A stretch of 64,000 nt of DNA from Deferribacteres bacterium (GCA_020633675.1 JACKDE010000004.1:709111-773110); one strand, 5' to 3'. Positions 16,114-25,208 are shown, numbered from the stretch's first letter. The notes: generated from the letters alone by a model not told the origin. Program-made: numbers and translations.

Positions 16114-18744
16114 ATGATTGGTGACAACATACTCCATTACTGCATCCTCGAAAAAATTGGCGAAGGCGGCATGGGTGAAGTCTACCTTGCCGAAGATATC
16201 GCCCTCGCCCGCAAAGTCGCGCTCAAATTCTTGCCACAGCACTATATCTCCGATGCTGATCTCAACAAGCGTTTTCGCCGCGAAGCCAAAGCGGCCGCTG
16301 CATTGAACCACCCCAACATCGTCACCATACACGAAATCGGCGAGCACGAAGGCCGTGCCTTCATCGCCATGGAATATGTCGAAGGCGAATCGCTGCGGGA
16401 TATTGTAAAAGCAACCGGCCGGTCGCCCCTGCCAATCGACCAAATCTTGAACATTGTAATTCAAATCTGCGAAGGCCTCGGTGCCGCGCATCAGACAGGC
16501 ATCATCCACCGCGACGTCAAGCCGGAGAATATCATCATCGACAAGACCGGTAGGGTACGCATTCTCGATTTCGGCCTGGCGGGCATGGCGGGCGTGAGCA
16601 AATTGACCAAGGCAGGCTCCACTCTCGGCACCGTTTCCTACATGTCGCCGGAGCAATTCCGAAGCGAGCCGGTCGATCAGCGCACTGACCTGTGGTCATT
16701 GGGCGTGGTGCTGTACGAGATGCTGACCGGTCAGTTGCCGTTTCAAGGTGAATATGAGCAGGCGGTGATGTACCAGGTTTTGAATGAAGAACCGCAGCCG
16801 GTTGCTAAATTGCGAGACGATGTGCCGGAAATCTTGCAGCAGATCGTTACGAAAGCGCTATCGAAAAGGGCAAATGCGCGCTGCCAAAATGCCGATGAAT
16901 TGCTGGCGGATTTACGCGAGCTGCAGCAGGGGAAGGCATCCGGGATTTCTGCGAAACACACCGCGTCCGCAGGGACGACCGGCCGGGCGCCGCTGTCAAA
17001 GCGGGCATTTGTGTACGGCGGATTGGCTGTCGTGGCAGCTTTGGTCATTGCTTACAATCTGTTCCAACAAAAAATCTCCACACCCAAAATCGTGCAAGTC
17101 CACGCGCTTACGAACACGACGGCGGTTAGTGAAGGCGGTCCAATGCTCTCACCGGACGGTACCAAGATAGCCTACGATTCAGACGAAGATGGGAAAAATG
17201 ATTTATGGGTACGACAACTTGCCTCGGGACAAACGATGAACTTGACCAAGGACGAAAAGAGCCCTACAGGTGGTCATGTCTGGTCGCCGGATGGCAACTG
17301 GATTGCCTACGTCAGTGCCAGAAATGGCGGTGGCATTTATGTGACATCAGATTATGGCGGCGCTGTCAGAAAGGTCGTGGCTCACAACTTCGAAGACCTG
17401 GGGGGCCTCGATTGGTCTCCGGATGGCAAGAAACTGGTTTATACGGTGAAAGGAAAATTACACACCGTGCTGGCGAGCGGAGGTATACCTGAGCCGATTC
17501 CTTGCCCGCAGGAGGTTTTTTGGCCAGAATGGTCGCCGGACGGCCAAAGAATCGCGCTGATATCCGGCGCTGCATGGTCATCTACCAGGCAGCAAGGTCA
17601 ACGACTCTGGTCCATTCGTGCTGACGGCTCGGATGCCATCGCAGTCACTGATTCGACCATTGAACCTCAAACTCCATTTTGGGCCCATGATGGCAAACGC
17701 ATTTTCTTCAAATGGAATCGCGGCGGCGTCCGGGACATCTGGTGGGTGCCCGTGGACAAGAATGGCAGACCTGCTGGTTCGGCAAAGCCCTTGTCCGCTG
17801 GTTTGGATGCTTATGATTTCTCGCTTTCGAACGATGGATCCAGGCTTGCTTATTCCACTGGCGGACACGACGCCAATATTTGGTCCATCCATCTTGAAAC
17901 AGATCGTGTTCTCACCATGGATGACGCCGTTCAGATCACCCATGAAAACAACATGATGTGGAATTTGGCGATGTCGCCGGATCATAAGTGGTTCGCCTTC
18001 ACGTCTGGACGCGAAGGACATAGTGCCATCTGGCTGGCGCGCAAAGATGGCCAGATGCTCAGACAGCTCACAACAGACAACTCATCGAACCATTTTTCTC
18101 CAAGCTGGTCGCCGGATGGCAGCCGTATCGCATTCAGCTCAAATCAAACTGGAAACTGGGATGTTTACACAAAGCCGGTCGACGGTGGCCCAGTCACGGC
18201 CTTAGCGGCGAATTCGGCAGATGTCGATGCGTTTCCCGCATGGTCGCCGGATGGCGAAAGGATTGTCTTCAACTCGAATCGCAGCGGTAACTATGACGTG
18301 TGGGAGACCTCCTTAAGCAGCGGCGAGACCAGACAATTGACTGACCATCAGGCGGATGACGGAGATCCTCGCTATTCTCCTGATGGCCGTTTTATCAGTT
18401 TTGCTTCAAACCGGGGAGGGACGTTCGATCTGTATCTTATGCCGGCTAGCGGCGGCGAAGCAAAACAATTGACGAACGTCGGCTCTCCAAAGTGGGTGGG
18501 CCATGTCTGGTCGCAGGACAGCAAGACCATTTACCTGCGGCATTATGATCCGGGAAAGAGCGATCCGAAGGTGCGCATCCAGGCCGTTTCCGTCCCCGAT
18601 GGATCCATGCGCAAGGTTCTGGATTTGGACAACATCGCTATTGAAGTGAGTTGGGCATCCATGGCGACAGATGGCGAGAAACTCTACTTCATTCAACGGC
18701 GCCCATTTGGTGACATCTGGCTGGCGGAGTTGATGTATGAGTAG
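16114..18744 (+). CDS. Ser/Thr protein kinase with TolB-like beta-propeller
   Basis: The PknB-type kinase domain fills residues 1-275. It has the glycine loop GEGGMGEVY (from 16), lysine 38, the catalytic loop HRDVKPEN (132-139), DFGLA (152) and an activation-segment APE equivalent (SPEQF). After a linker comes one membrane helix (about 293-312). Then some 550 residues contain repeated WSPDG and SxDGxxIAFSSN segments, a WD40-like/TolB-type propeller on the outside. Such proteins are common in Acidobacteria and FCB genomes. An outside sensor propeller controlling an inside kinase is the natural reading. The stop overlaps the start of the sigma54 activator gene by 8 bases, implying coupled expression. 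Confidence 0.92.
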   Translation: MIGDNILHYCILEKIGEGGMGEVYLAEDIALARKVALKFLPQHYISDADLNKRFRREAKAAAALNHPNIVTIHEIGEHEGRAFIAMEYVEGESLRDIVKATGRSPLPIDQILNIVIQICEGLGAAHQTGIIHRDVKPENIIIDKTGRVRILDFGLAGMAGVSKLTKAGSTLGTVSYMSPEQFRSEPVDQRTDLWSLGVVLYEMLTGQLPFQGEYEQAVMYQVLNEEPQPVAKLRDDVPEILQQIVTKALSKRANARCQNADELLADLRELQQGKASGISAKHTASAGTTGRAPLSKRAFVYGGLAVVAALVIAYNLFQQKISTPKIVQVHALTNTTAVSEGGPMLSPDGTKIAYDSDEDGKNDLWVRQLASGQTMNLTKDEKSPTGGHVWSPDGNWIAYVSARNGGGIYVTSDYGGAVRKVVAHNFEDLGGLDWSPDGKKLVYTVKGKLHTVLASGGIPEPIPCPQEVFWPEWSPDGQRIALISGAAWSSTRQQGQRLWSIRADGSDAIAVTDSTIEPQTPFWAHDGKRIFFKWNRGGVRDIWWVPVDKNGRPAGSAKPLSAGLDAYDFSLSNDGSRLAYSTGGHDANIWSIHLETDRVLTMDDAVQITHENNMMWNLAMSPDHKWFAFTSGREGHSAIWLARKDGQMLRQLTTDNSSNHFSPSWSPDGSRIAFSSNQTGNWDVYTKPVDGGPVTALAANSADVDAFPAWSPDGERIVFNSNRSGNYDVWETSLSSGETRQLTDHQADDGDPRYSPDGRFISFASNRGGTFDLYLMPASGGEAKQLTNVGSPKWVGHVWSQDSKTIYLRHYDPGKSDPKVRIQAVSVPDGSMRKVLDLDNIAIEVSWASMATDGEKLYFIQRRPFGDIWLAELMYE

Positions 18745-20287
18745 TGATATGCACACAGCGAAGAATTCTGAAACACAGCAACTGTTGGAGCAAAACAGCC
18801 GGCTCGAAGAGCAGGTTCACGATTTCGAGCGGCTCATTGCATTCCTGCGAAAAATCTCGTCGGCTGCAAATGTCGAAGAGACGCTGAAGCAAATCTGCGA
18901 ACAAACATTGCAGTTTTGCCGCGCCGATGAAACTTCGATCATCCTGACGGATCGGAAAGAGCCCAAAGAAGCGAAAACCCTGATTCGGGGAAGCGAGTCC
19001 GGCGAGGAAAAGCTGGACAATTTTCTCAACCGGCTTTTGTGCGGCTGGATCGCGGTGCATAAAAAGCCGCTGCTTACGAACAATTTGGCTGAAGCACTCG
19101 GCAAAGATAATATTGCCGGCAAATACACGGAAATCACCTCCGCGCTGTGCGTTCCGTTGGTGCATGAAGAAAAAATCATCGGCGTGATCAATCTCATCAG
19201 CGCGAGCAAAGAGCGCGGTTTCGGCGAGCGTGAGCAGCACTTGCTGGAAGTCATGGCGCCACAGTTCGCGCAATTCATCAAGAATGCGCACTTTCATGAA
19301 AAGCTGTTTACGGAAACCGCGCGTTTGAAACGCGAAGTGCAAGGCAAGTATGCTTTGCAGGGCATCATTGGCGGCAGTCCGAAAATGCAAGCCGTGTTCG
19401 CGCTGCTGGACAGTATCATCCCGACGGACGTGCGCGTGCTCATCCAGGGCGAGAGCGGCACCGGCAAGGAGCGCATTGCCCGCGCTATCCACTACAGCGG
19501 CCCACTTAAGGATGCGCCGTTTGTAGCGGTGGACTGCGGCGCGTTGCCGACCAATTTGCTGGAAAGTGAGCTTTTCGGCTACGTCAAAGGTGCGTTTACC
19601 GGCGCCAGCCAGGATCGCATCGGGCTGTTCGAAGACGCGCATGGTGGCACATTATTCCTGGATGAAATCAGCAACATGGCGCCGGAAATCCAGATGAAAT
19701 TTTTGCGCGCGATCCAGGAAGGCGAATTCCGTCCATTGGGCAGCAGCAAGCTCAAAAAAGTCGAAGTGCGCATCATTGCCGCTTCGAGCGAGAGTTTGCA
19801 GGAAAAACTGGCTGCCGGCGAATTCCGGCAAGACCTTTATTATCGTATCAACGTGGTCACAGTGATAATGCCACCCCTGAGGGAAAGGGCCGGGGACATT
19901 GTCATTCTCGCCAACCATTTTCTCGAGCAAAATGCCAAAAAATACAACAAGACGATCAAGGGATTTGATCCAAAAGTCATCGCCCACCTCGAATCACATT
20001 CCTGGCCGGGCAACATCCGTGAGCTGGAAAATGCCGTCGAGCGCGCAGTTGTCCTGTGCCGATCCGATGAGCTTGGTGTGCACGACTTTCCCTTTTTAGA
20101 ATCCGTACAACCTAGCGATAACACCATTCTTTCTCCCCGCCCTTTGCAGGAAGCTGTGGACGACTATAAAAAAAGCATCGTTTCCCACGTATTGGAACAG
20201 ACCGGTGGCAACCAAACCAAAGCCGCGAAAATTCTCAAAGTCAACCGTTCCTACCTAAATCAATTGCTCAAAAAGTTTTCGGAGTAA
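18737..20287 (+). CDS. GAF domain - sigma54-dependent activator (Fis-type)
   Basis: A 516-residue enhancer-binding protein. A coiled coil at residues 15-35 leads into a GAF domain (about 35-180). The AAA+ core follows, with Walker A GESGTGKE (238-245), the sigma54-contacting GAFTGA loop and GGTLFLDEI. A Fis-type helix-turn-helix (NQTKAAKILKVNRSYLNQLLKK) ends the protein. There is no receiver domain, so control must come through GAF ligand binding or phosphorylation, for example by the overlapping kinase (inferred). GGAG lies seven bases before the ATG, inside the end of the kinase gene. The targets are unknown; the exported small proteins just downstream are candidates. Confidence 0.94.
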   Translation: MSSDMHTAKNSETQQLLEQNSRLEEQVHDFERLIAFLRKISSAANVEETLKQICEQTLQFCRADETSIILTDRKEPKEAKTLIRGSESGEEKLDNFLNRLLCGWIAVHKKPLLTNNLAEALGKDNIAGKYTEITSALCVPLVHEEKIIGVINLISASKERGFGEREQHLLEVMAPQFAQFIKNAHFHEKLFTETARLKREVQGKYALQGIIGGSPKMQAVFALLDSIIPTDVRVLIQGESGTGKERIARAIHYSGPLKDAPFVAVDCGALPTNLLESELFGYVKGAFTGASQDRIGLFEDAHGGTLFLDEISNMAPEIQMKFLRAIQEGEFRPLGSSKLKKVEVRIIAASSESLQEKLAAGEFRQDLYYRINVVTVIMPPLRERAGDIVILANHFLEQNAKKYNKTIKGFDPKVIAHLESHSWPGNIRELENAVERAVVLCRSDELGVHDFPFLESVQPSDNTILSPRPLQEAVDDYKKSIVSHVLEQTGGNQTKAAKILKVNRSYLNQLLKKFSE

Positions 20288-20298
20288 AAGCAGAAGAC

Positions 20299-20400
20299 TT
20301 CATGCAAAGACGCAGAGGCGCAAAGTTTTTGCGGAAATACCTCTTCGCTGCTTTTTTGCACTTCCGTATTCCCACGATGCAATCCTTCATTTCCAACGGA
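20299..20400. repeat. Dispersed intergenic repeat (GCAAAGACGCAGAGGCGCAAAG type)
   Basis: The stretch from 20301 contains ATGCAAAGACGCAGAGGCG and CAAAG units. This sequence type recurs between genes in many environmental bacterial genomes and yields spurious proteins reading like KLCASASLHE on the reverse strand. It is related to the arms of the inverted repeat at 5831-5890. No function is known to me. Confidence 0.45.
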
Positions 20401-20406
20401 TCCACC

Positions 20407-20444
20407 TGTTTGTAAAAACCAACAATTGTTGGTTTTTACAAACA
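20407..20444. repeat. Perfect 38-bp palindrome
   Basis: Two 19-base halves are exact reverse complements (left half TGTTTGTAAAAACCAACAA). The core CCAAC-AATT-GTTGG is flanked by A5 on the left and T5 on the right, which would work as a terminator in both directions. It lies 120 bases after the sigma54 activator stop. Symmetry extending beyond the A/T tracts is more than a terminator needs, so an operator or a mobile palindromic unit is also possible. Confidence 0.7.
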
Positions 20445-20665
20445 TTCTCGCCGATTACTACCATCACATCATCGCTGCGTAACCTATTGAATATATAAAC
20501 CTTGATTACATTCCCCTTATTGTGGCATGCCAGTTGATATGAAGCAAAAAAGATGACTGTCGATGAAACCTTGATCCAAATTCGAGGAGGCCGGATGAAA
20601 ACTTAGAATGTTTGTTTGTGCAAAGAAAAAGCAACCTTCATTATTTCAAAGCGAGGAGCAATGTT

Positions 20666-21172
20666 ATGAAAACGACCATGAATTTTACAACCAGCGCAAT
20701 TGCAGTGGCTATTGCCGTGTTTTTGCTGTCAAGTCCCCTGTTCGCGCAGGAAAGCCAATCGGATGCGGTCAGAAAAGTGCAGACGGAAATGGAACAGGCC
20801 TTCGGCACCTTCCCGACCTTCATGAAGGTGTATCCGGAGCATTTGCGCCCGGGCATATGGGAATGGACCAAAGCCTGGCAAAGCCCGGATGCCGCCATTC
20901 CGGCGAAGTATTCCGAGCTCATCGCGCTCGCAGTCGCGGCGCAAATTCCATGTAACTATTGTGTGTACTATCACACCGAGATGGGAAAAATGTTGGGCGC
21001 CACCGAAGCGGAGATGCAAGAAGCCGTTGCAAAAGCTGCCGAAATTCGTCACTGGAGCACAGTCTTGAACGGCGCCGGGCTTGATTATGAGGAATTCAAG
21101 GCGGAATTCGACAAGATGCTGGCGTATGTCAAAAAACAAGCTGCGGCCAGCCAGGAATCGAAAAAAGAGTAA
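20666..21172 (+). CDS. Exported AhpD-like (carboxymuconolactone decarboxylase family) protein
   Basis: The family motif CNYC...H (C96, C99, H103) sits in a helical AhpD/CMD fold, followed by GATEAEMQEAVAKAAEIRHWSTVLNG. AhpD-like proteins are small peroxidase-related thiol enzymes. This one has a clear signal peptide (residues 1-27, ending FAQ), which is unusual because the family is mostly cytoplasmic. AGGAG seven bases before the ATG at 20666 decides the start over an upstream frame. It is the first of a run of small exported proteins after the sigma54 activator. Confidence 0.88.
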   Translation: MKTTMNFTTSAIAVAIAVFLLSSPLFAQESQSDAVRKVQTEMEQAFGTFPTFMKVYPEHLRPGIWEWTKAWQSPDAAIPAKYSELIALAVAAQIPCNYCVYYHTEMGKMLGATEAEMQEAVAKAAEIRHWSTVLNGAGLDYEEFKAEFDKMLAYVKKQAAASQESKKE

Positions 21173-21238
21173 CAAGGCTTTTTCGGCTTAGGCAATGTCA
21201 TTATTTTCTGCAAATCTTGTCGGAGAAATGAGGTCTAT

Positions 21239-21721
21239 ATGAAAAACTTAAATCGAACCATGATTGCGATTGTATCCATTCTGACCGCAACTGCCTGCTC
21301 TTCCAGGTTGGATACGACAGAGGACAAAGCCGCATTAGATCGCATAACAAAAACAACCATTCAGGCCTTCAATCAGGGCAACATTGAAGAATATGTCGCC
21401 TTGATTGCTGATGATGCCGTGTATATGCCACCCAATACAGGTGCGCTAGTTGGCAAAGATGTCATACGAGATTGGTATAAGGGTGTTCAATCACACAACC
21501 AATTTGATATTGATATCATAACCGAAAACACTGAGTTACACGGTGAGCTTGCCTTTCAACGTGTTGTTTGGAAGGGAACGATTACTTCCAAACAGGGAGG
21601 TGAGCCTTTTCATCACAATGCAATGTGCCTGAATGTTCTGAGCAAACAAGCAGACGGTACCTGGAAAATCTGGAAGTCCATCTGGAACAGGAATCGCGAA
21701 GAAGCTGATTCCGGCGATTAA
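21239..21721 (+). CDS. NTF2-like (SnoaL/DUF4440) lipoprotein
   Basis: A 160-residue protein whose signal ends in the lipobox LTATAC, so a lipoprotein. The mature part has the cone-shaped NTF2-like fold signature: ITKTTIQAFNQGNIEEYVALIADDAVYMPPN, then GKDVIRDWYKG, and a closing DGTWKIWKSIWN strand. Members bind small molecules or act as isomerases or hydrolases; many have no known activity. GAGG lies five bases before the ATG. The 3' end of this gene is duplicated as a remnant at 22275-22394. Confidence 0.85.
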   Translation: MKNLNRTMIAIVSILTATACSSRLDTTEDKAALDRITKTTIQAFNQGNIEEYVALIADDAVYMPPNTGALVGKDVIRDWYKGVQSHNQFDIDIITENTELHGELAFQRVVWKGTITSKQGGEPFHHNAMCLNVLSKQADGTWKIWKSIWNRNREEADSGD

Positions 21722-21785
21722 GGGCTACTTGCGGTTTTGCCCATCATTGTGATCCTCAAAAAAATTTCAATAATGGAGGTTCCTG

Positions 21786-22259
21786 ATGCGAAAATCAATT
21801 GTACTACTGGCTGTGTCCCTGTTGGTCCTATGTGCCTGCGCGGAGAGGTTTGATAAAGGAACAGAAGAGAAGGCAATCCAGACGCTTATCGATCAATATC
21901 ATGAGGCTCTCGGAAATGAAGACATGGATACGATTTCGACGTTGATTGCCCATGATGATGACATGATTGTATTTCATGCCGGCGGAAGAATTACGACAGG
22001 ATGGAACGAATTCGAATCAACAGCTCAAAGACTATTCGACAAGGCAGAAAACCTTGAAATCAATTCACGCAATGAAATAATAAAGGTGCACAATTCAGGT
22101 ACGGCAGCTTGGGTTTCTTTTATCCAATATGGCAGTTTTGCAAGAAATCAGCCAGTGCATAATTGGAGAGCCACTTGGGTTTTAGAAAAGAGAAATGGTC
22201 GATGGGTTAATGTGCATGCGCACTATTCAGGTTTACCGGCAGAATTACTGGATGAGTAA
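21786..22259 (+). CDS. NTF2-like (SnoaL/DUF4440) lipoprotein, second copy
   Basis: A 157-residue protein with lipobox LVLCAC and an NTF2-like mature domain (QTLIDQYHEALGNEDMDTISTLIAHDDDMIVFHAGG ... WRATWVLEKRNGRWVNVHAHYS). It is diverged from its neighbour at 21239 rather than a recent copy. GGAGG precedes the ATG by about six bases. The closing VHAHYS resembles the histidine-rich end common in the SnoaL_3 group. Ligand and role are unknown. Confidence 0.85.
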   Translation: MRKSIVLLAVSLLVLCACAERFDKGTEEKAIQTLIDQYHEALGNEDMDTISTLIAHDDDMIVFHAGGRITTGWNEFESTAQRLFDKAENLEINSRNEIIKVHNSGTAAWVSFIQYGSFARNQPVHNWRATWVLEKRNGRWVNVHAHYSGLPAELLDE

Positions 22260-22274
22260 TCGCCTGCTTTCCAA

Positions 22275-22394
22275 GACCTGCGCAGGCAAGCCGATGGTAC
22301 CTGGAACATCTGGAGGTCTATCTGGAACAGGAACCGTGAAGAAGCTGATTCCGCAAATGAACGCCGCGTGCGGTTTCACTGGCCTTTCGGATAA
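22275..22394 (+). pseudogene. Remnant of an NTF2-like lipoprotein gene (3' end only)
   Basis: The frame from 22275 reads RRQADGTWNIWRSIWNRNRE and continues to a stop at 22392-22394. It matches the C-terminal KQADGTWKIWKSIWNRNRE of the protein at 21239-21721 almost residue for residue. There is no start, signal peptide or N-terminal part, so this is the truncated 3' end of a former tandem copy, sitting between the second NTF2-like gene and the cupin gene. Confidence 0.8.
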
Positions 22395-22470
22395 TGACTA
22401 CATTAAGCCACACGAGCATATTATTTCCCCGAAACATTTAATAATCAGAAAGTGAAAAGGAGAGGTCATC

Positions 22471-22866
22471 ATGAAGAATCAGAAGCGTTTTTTGTGCACC
22501 CTGTTTGCCGCTTTGTTTTTTTGTTCCTTCACACAAATGGCATTTGCACAGGATGCGACCAAAGTCGACTCTGCTCATTACAAAGTTGAATTCGAGAATG
22601 ACCAGCTACGAATCATAAGAGTCACCTACGCTCCCGGTGAAAAATCAAATATGCACGAGCATTCCGAAGGAGTGGTCGTGACCCTTACAGATGCTCGATC
22701 CAAAGTTACTCTCCCCGATGGAAAGACGCAGGACTTCATTGTAAAGGCAGGGCGAGCGGCTTGGTCCCCTGCATCGAAACATGCCGTAGAGAATATCAGC
22801 GATAAACCCTATGAAGGCTTCTATATAGAGATGAAAGTCAAGCCAGCAACAACCAAGAAAGACTGA
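22471..22866 (+). CDS. Exported cupin-domain protein
   Basis: A 131-residue protein with a signal peptide ending FAQ (residue 27). The small beta-barrel has the cupin motif 1 pattern NMHEHSEGVVVTL (H62, H64) and a motif 2-like region KAGRAAWSPASKHAVENIS with a further histidine. Metal binding is likely, but the reaction is unknown. An AAAAGGAGAGG ribosome binding site precedes the ATG. It belongs to the series of small exported proteins starting at 20666. Confidence 0.82.
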   Translation: MKNQKRFLCTLFAALFFCSFTQMAFAQDATKVDSAHYKVEFENDQLRIIRVTYAPGEKSNMHEHSEGVVVTLTDARSKVTLPDGKTQDFIVKAGRAAWSPASKHAVENISDKPYEGFYIEMKVKPATTKKD

Positions 22867-22949
22867 TCTATCTTTGTGGCTGCAGGAACGATTTTGCCTG
22901 ACATCGAAGTGCGTTGTGAAATCAAGAATTCCCACATGGAGGATTAGAC

Positions 22950-24014
22950 ATGTCGAAATTCGATCAAGAAAAGGCACAAGCTTTTGCGGGTAAAATGATG
23001 GACGCCCTGAACGGCGGCATGCTGGGCCTGATGCTTGGCATCGGCCATCGCACGGATCTTTTTGACGTTCTCACGGCGCTTGAACCTTCTACCAGTCAGC
23101 AAATTGCCGACGCCGCCGGACTGCATGAGCGCTACGTCCGGGAGTGGCTCGATACGATGGTCGTCAGCAGGGTTGTCGACTACATTCCCGAATCTGAACG
23201 CTACCATCTTCCCGCAGAGCATGCCGCTGCGCTGAACTCGCAGGCGGGTGCAAATAACATCGCGCGCTTTGCCCGTTCGTTGGGATACCTGGGCAGGATT
23301 GAGGAGGATGTGGCCGAGTGCTTTCGCAAAGGTGGCGGCGTTTCCTATGCCGCCTTTTCGGATTATATGAAGCTTTGGTCTGGGATAACAGCGGAGATGC
23401 ATTGTCCACGTCTTGTGGAGAAAGTCATTCCACTCTTACCAGGCGGCGCCAATGCACTGGAGAAGGGCATCGATGTTCTTGAGGTTGGCTGTGGGTATGG
23501 GGCTGTCAGCAGCACCCTTGCTGCAACGTTTCCCGAGAGTCGCTTCACGGGCTACGATCTATTGAACGAATCGGTCAAAGCAGCCAGAAAAACCGTATCG
23601 GAAAAACAGCTGACCAACATTCATTTTGAGTCGCGTGATGTTTCGAAGCTGAAGAAGGAAGCTGCGTTCGATCTGATCATCGCTTTCGACTGCATCCATG
23701 ACATGGCGCACCCGGCAGCGGCGTTGTCTGCCATCAATTCTGCGCTACGTCCGGGCGGGACGTTTCTCATGGTCGACATTGCAGCATCGAGCCACACGCA
23801 CGAGAATATTGATCATCCCTTCGCTCCATGGCTCTACACAACGTCGTGTCTGCACTGCATGACCGTCTCGTTGGCAGAAGGCGGCGAGGGTCTCGGCACT
23901 GCCTGGGGCAAGCAGACAGCCACTGAGCTTTTAAAGCAGGCAGGATTCTCGAATGTCCAGATTCACCAGATCGATGGTGATTTCTTTAACAACTATTTTG
24001 TAGCAACCTCATAA
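22950..24014 (+). CDS. SAM-dependent methyltransferase with N-terminal winged helix
   Basis: Residues 20-110 form a winged-helix dimerisation domain (TSQQIADAAGLHERYVREWLDTMV). A class I methyltransferase domain follows, with motif I DVLEVGCGYG near residue 175 and the post-I acidic GYDLLN. IIAFDCIHDMAHP and LRPGGTFLMVDI are also present. The layout matches the Rv2258c-like group of uncharacterised methyltransferases, related to small-molecule O-methyltransferases. Substrate unknown. GGAGG lies seven bases before the ATG, and a terminator follows the gene at 24258. Confidence 0.88.
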   Translation: MSKFDQEKAQAFAGKMMDALNGGMLGLMLGIGHRTDLFDVLTALEPSTSQQIADAAGLHERYVREWLDTMVVSRVVDYIPESERYHLPAEHAAALNSQAGANNIARFARSLGYLGRIEEDVAECFRKGGGVSYAAFSDYMKLWSGITAEMHCPRLVEKVIPLLPGGANALEKGIDVLEVGCGYGAVSSTLAATFPESRFTGYDLLNESVKAARKTVSEKQLTNIHFESRDVSKLKKEAAFDLIIAFDCIHDMAHPAAALSAINSALRPGGTFLMVDIAASSHTHENIDHPFAPWLYTTSCLHCMTVSLAEGGEGLGTAWGKQTATELLKQAGFSNVQIHQIDGDFFNNYFVATS

Positions 24015-24455
24015 CGACCAGCGCTACACAGTCCTGAACTCGACATTTTTATGTATCGTCAAAGCACGTCAGGCACATCCAGCGTGATGATCCGTTGACC
24101 TATCAGCCTTCAAAAGCGCGTTCGAAATAGTGAATGCAAGTGGCCATCGGCTGGCTGCATCCTGAAAAGGCAAGCACCTCGGCATAACGCGTATTACGCT
24201 TCACGAAGCCTTTATTTCAACCGAAGGCAGCGGCGATTTCACCTGATCCTTCATGCTAAGGCGGGATTGTAAACAGCCTCTGACACTCCCGCCTTGTTTT
24301 CAGATCGACGCCCTCGTTGCAGCCTACCGTACCATCTGCAATCAAATCTGTTGTGTTTACCACCTAATTTGCTTTTTTTTATAACATGATCTCCAATTTA
24401 GGGCGAGCAGCAATTTTTAGCATGGCAATGGATACAAACTCCGCAGGGTAGCATA
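24015..24455. other. Intergenic region after the methyltransferase gene
   Basis: Apart from the terminator at 24258-24300 nothing is recognisable. The stretch before it (24020-24240) has no open frame of note and may be decayed sequence. Confidence 0.4.
24258..24300 (+). terminator. Terminator of the methyltransferase gene
   Basis: A 9-bp perfect stem (AAGGCGGGA at 24258-24266 with its complement at 24287-24295) and a 20-base loop are followed by GTTTT. It lies about 245 bases past the stop. Confidence 0.6.
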
Positions 24456-24935
24456 TTGAAACCGAAAATCACAACAATTGAGCCGAGAAAGCTCGTTGGC
24501 ATGCACATGCAAATGACGCTTGCCGACGATCAAACGGCAGCACTTTGGCAGAGGTTTATGCGCAGAAGAGACGAGATCAACAACCGGGCAAACCAGCTCT
24601 ATGTCTCCATGCAGATTTTCACCGAAGTGCCGGACTTGTCATTCAGTCCGGATACGCCATTTGAAAAATGGGCCGCTGTTGAAGTGACGACCTACCATGA
24701 TATTCCAGCCGGTATGGCCTCGCACACATTACAGGGCGGGCAATACGCTGTGTTTATCCACCGCGGGCCGGCGGCAGCGTACCCGAAAACGGCACAGTTT
24801 ATTTTCGGAGTCTGGCTGCCTTCTTCGGGCTATCAATTGGATGAACGCGAACATTTCGACCTGATGGAAGCGGATTATCGGCCGGACAATCCGAACGCCG
24901 AAGAAGAGATTTGGGTACCGATCAAGGTCATTTAG
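24456..24935 (+). CDS. GyrI-like small-molecule-binding domain protein
   Basis: A 159-residue stand-alone GyrI-like/AraC effector-binding domain: TIEPRKLVGMHMQMTLADD, then YAVFIHRGPAAAYPKTAQFIFGVWLPSSGYQLDEREHFDLME near the end. The conserved glutamate of the binding pocket falls in the E-R-E-H-F-D segment. Such proteins bind hydrophobic cationic compounds or act as gyrase inhibitors or hydrolases. The start is a TTG preceded by AGGG; the nearby ATG at 24429 runs into a stop, so TTG is the only sensible start. Monocistronic. Confidence 0.78.
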   Translation: MKPKITTIEPRKLVGMHMQMTLADDQTAALWQRFMRRRDEINNRANQLYVSMQIFTEVPDLSFSPDTPFEKWAAVEVTTYHDIPAGMASHTLQGGQYAVFIHRGPAAAYPKTAQFIFGVWLPSSGYQLDEREHFDLMEADYRPDNPNAEEEIWVPIKVI

Positions 24936-25208
24936 GCTGACCACAACTTCCTGTTCATTGCAGCTTCCCACCTTTTCACATTCAAATGACTTGACTACAA
25001 ATCGCAGCAGCTTTATTTTAGCAACATTTTTATGTGCTGTGAACAGCCAGCTTACGCTTGCTGTCATTTTTCGGGACGATTTCAGAAAAAATCTTGTCGG
25101 TTTTCCAACAAAAAGCGCCGCAGATTGTATTTACTTGAAAACATGCCGGCATAAAAAGCTTGCCGGCTGTGCTGTTAATTGTCATATTCACTGATACGGG
25201 AGAGAAAA

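Larger units (their letters stand above)
20288..20665. other. Intergenic region with repeat, palindrome and possible sigma54 site
   Basis: No gene seen. It contains a dispersed-repeat stretch (20299-20400) and a 38-bp perfect palindrome (20407-20444). A weak -24/-12 look-alike, TGGCAT-N5-TTGA, lies at 20523-20537 about 130 bases before the AhpD-like gene. The last lacks the usual GC at -12, so it is only a suggestion. Confidence 0.4.

Noticed and set aside
18689..19642. Open frame of 317 codons on the minus strand
   Set aside because: Shadow of the sigma54 activator, which has all expected motifs on the other strand.
20523..20537. Sigma54 promoter before the AhpD-like gene
   Set aside because: TGGCAT-N5-TTGA lacks the invariant GC of the -12 element, so it was not listed as a feature of its own.
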